Below, in pieces: positions 63,446 to 64,000 of a stretch of DNA of 64,000 nt. The translations under genes and the position numbers were made by a program. The number at the start of each line of letters is the position of its first letter. Position 1 is the stretch's first letter. The DNA lies in assembly GCF_016735115.1 (NCBI RefSeq), contig NZ_JAERQJ010000006.1:186001-250000 (forward strand), given 5' to 3'. The stretch comes from Aquimarina mytili. GTDB taxonomy: Bacteria > Bacteroidota > Bacteroidia > Flavobacteriales > Flavobacteriaceae. The notes below the pieces were generated by a model that worked only from the letters and a program-made list of their open reading frames with translations, did no database searches and had not been told where the DNA came from.

Positions 63446-64000
63446 TTAAAGTCTGAATTTATTATTGTTTGTCAAAAAGATAGCGTTAACAAAGAAAAGC
63501 TTTCCATTTTCCCAAAAGGATCTAAACAGCGGATTATCTACCATGTATATGATACTTCCGCTTCCAATTCTGGTTTCACCAAAAACCAAAGAATTATTCA
63601 GGTTTTTTAAAGCGTCTTTTCCTGCAAAACCCGATATGTTTTTTGGAGCTTGTATATAGGCTATATTATATCCCTTTTTGAGAAGTTTGTATGAATTGCT
63701 TCCTAACTTAAGACTAAAATAAGTGTCTTCATATCCAAAAGCCATTGGGTGTGAGGTGTCTACTTTGGTTTTAAAAATACTACCGGTAATAAAATCTTTT
63801 ACACTCTCACGCTCACGTTGGTCATATGGAGTAAGATTGCCAATAGAATCTTTTTTCTTCTCTTCCGGTTTGTTTTTTACAAGTTCAAAACCTTCTTTGC
63901 TAACAAAAAAATCTACAGCATTAGCAATAGCAATTATTTTACCACCATTTTTTGCCCATTTATTTACTTGTTGCCATATGTTTTCTTTACTTAAAAAATC
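63446..64000 (-). CDS. M14 family zinc carboxypeptidase, C-terminal part (5' end outside window)
   Basis: An open frame enters from the right edge and gives 184 residues. The sequence (WQQVNKWAKNGGKIIAIANAVDFF, SHPMAFGYEDTYFSLKLGS, NSLVFGETRIGSGSIIYMVDNPLFRSFWENGKLFFVNAIFL) matches from memory the C-terminal GATase-like domain of large flavobacterial M14 carboxypeptidases. The catalytic domain lies outside the window. It ends 11 bases before the M3 peptidase start, so the two peptidase genes are probably one operon. Confidence 0.75.
   Translation of the reverse strand, partial: DFLSKENIWQQVNKWAKNGGKIIAIANAVDFFVSKEGFELVKNKPEEKKKDSIGNLTPYDQRERESVKDFITGSIFKTKVDTSHPMAFGYEDTYFSLKLGSNSYKLLKKGYNIAYIQAPKNISGFAGKDALKNLNNSLVFGETRIGSGSIIYMVDNPLFRSFWENGKLFFVNAIFLTNNNKFRL

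Overview
This window looks like a chromosomal segment of a marine-type member of the Flavobacteriaceae (phylum Bacteroidota), possibly close to Aquimarina; the genus is a guess. The DNA is AT-rich. Many upstream regions carry the Bacteroidota -7 element TAnnTTTG, and lipoproteins have the short 'LFSC' type of lipobox. The gene content also fits: a FecI/FecR/TonB receptor module, DUF4295 after rpmG, DUF6090, DUF6249 and DUF2911 proteins, and a SecA without the cysteine-rich tail. No rRNA, tRNA, CRISPR array, prophage or intact insertion sequence was seen. Most of the window is ordinary core genome with small lineage-specific islands.

Layout. 0-11 kb: end of an MscS channel, an outer-membrane protein and a sigma-54 type response regulator that lacks its DNA-binding domain, then PPK2, an M28 peptidase, a MATE exporter, an OmpA protein and a PAP2 phosphatase. 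11-18 kb, mostly minus strand: class A penicillin-binding protein, BCCT transporter, MeaB GTPase, and DUF6090 and DUF2911 proteins. 18.6-28.7 kb, the most unusual part: two ECF sigma/anti-sigma systems and two paralogous secreted proteins with a duplicated domain and matching leader DNA, with an LRR lipoprotein, an FMO-like oxidoreductase and a cytosolic M23-like protein between them. Both sigma operons have promoter-like sequences of the form TGYAAC-N16/17-CGTC; in the second system there are two, pointing in opposite directions.

28.7-39.4 kb: secA, DUF2795, cobalamin adenosyltransferase, GNAT enzyme, a 55-residue membrane protein, recR, a glycosyltransferase that appears to start at CTG, a 2-oxoacid dehydrogenase E2, and a HEAT-like/SPL-like radical SAM pair. 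39.4-45 kb: a metal ABC importer operon with an outer-membrane protein, divergent from a DtxR/MntR regulator; a palindrome lies exactly in the spacer of the operon's promoter, and both permeases carry a C-terminal winged-helix-like extension. 45-49.6 kb: exonuclease, FAH-family enzyme, Hpt protein, cinA and three tandem paralogues of unknown function. 49.8-51.5 kb: rpmB-rpmG-DUF4295-ftsY. From memory rimO usually follows ftsY directly in this phylum; here it lies about 7 kb away, beyond a FecI-FecR-TonB receptor module, a divergent lipoprotein with an 18-residue Asp tract, two tiny membrane ORFs and a serine hydrolase. 59.8-64 kb: a small lipoprotein, a membrane protein, an M3 peptidase and the end of an M14 carboxypeptidase.

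Functional links: MeaB (15.7 kb) and the cobalamin adenosyltransferase (32.7 kb) both serve B12-dependent methylmalonyl-CoA mutase, which is not in the window. The metal importer, its regulator and the outer-membrane protein form one regulated unit. All functional calls rest on reading motifs by eye; no database search was run.
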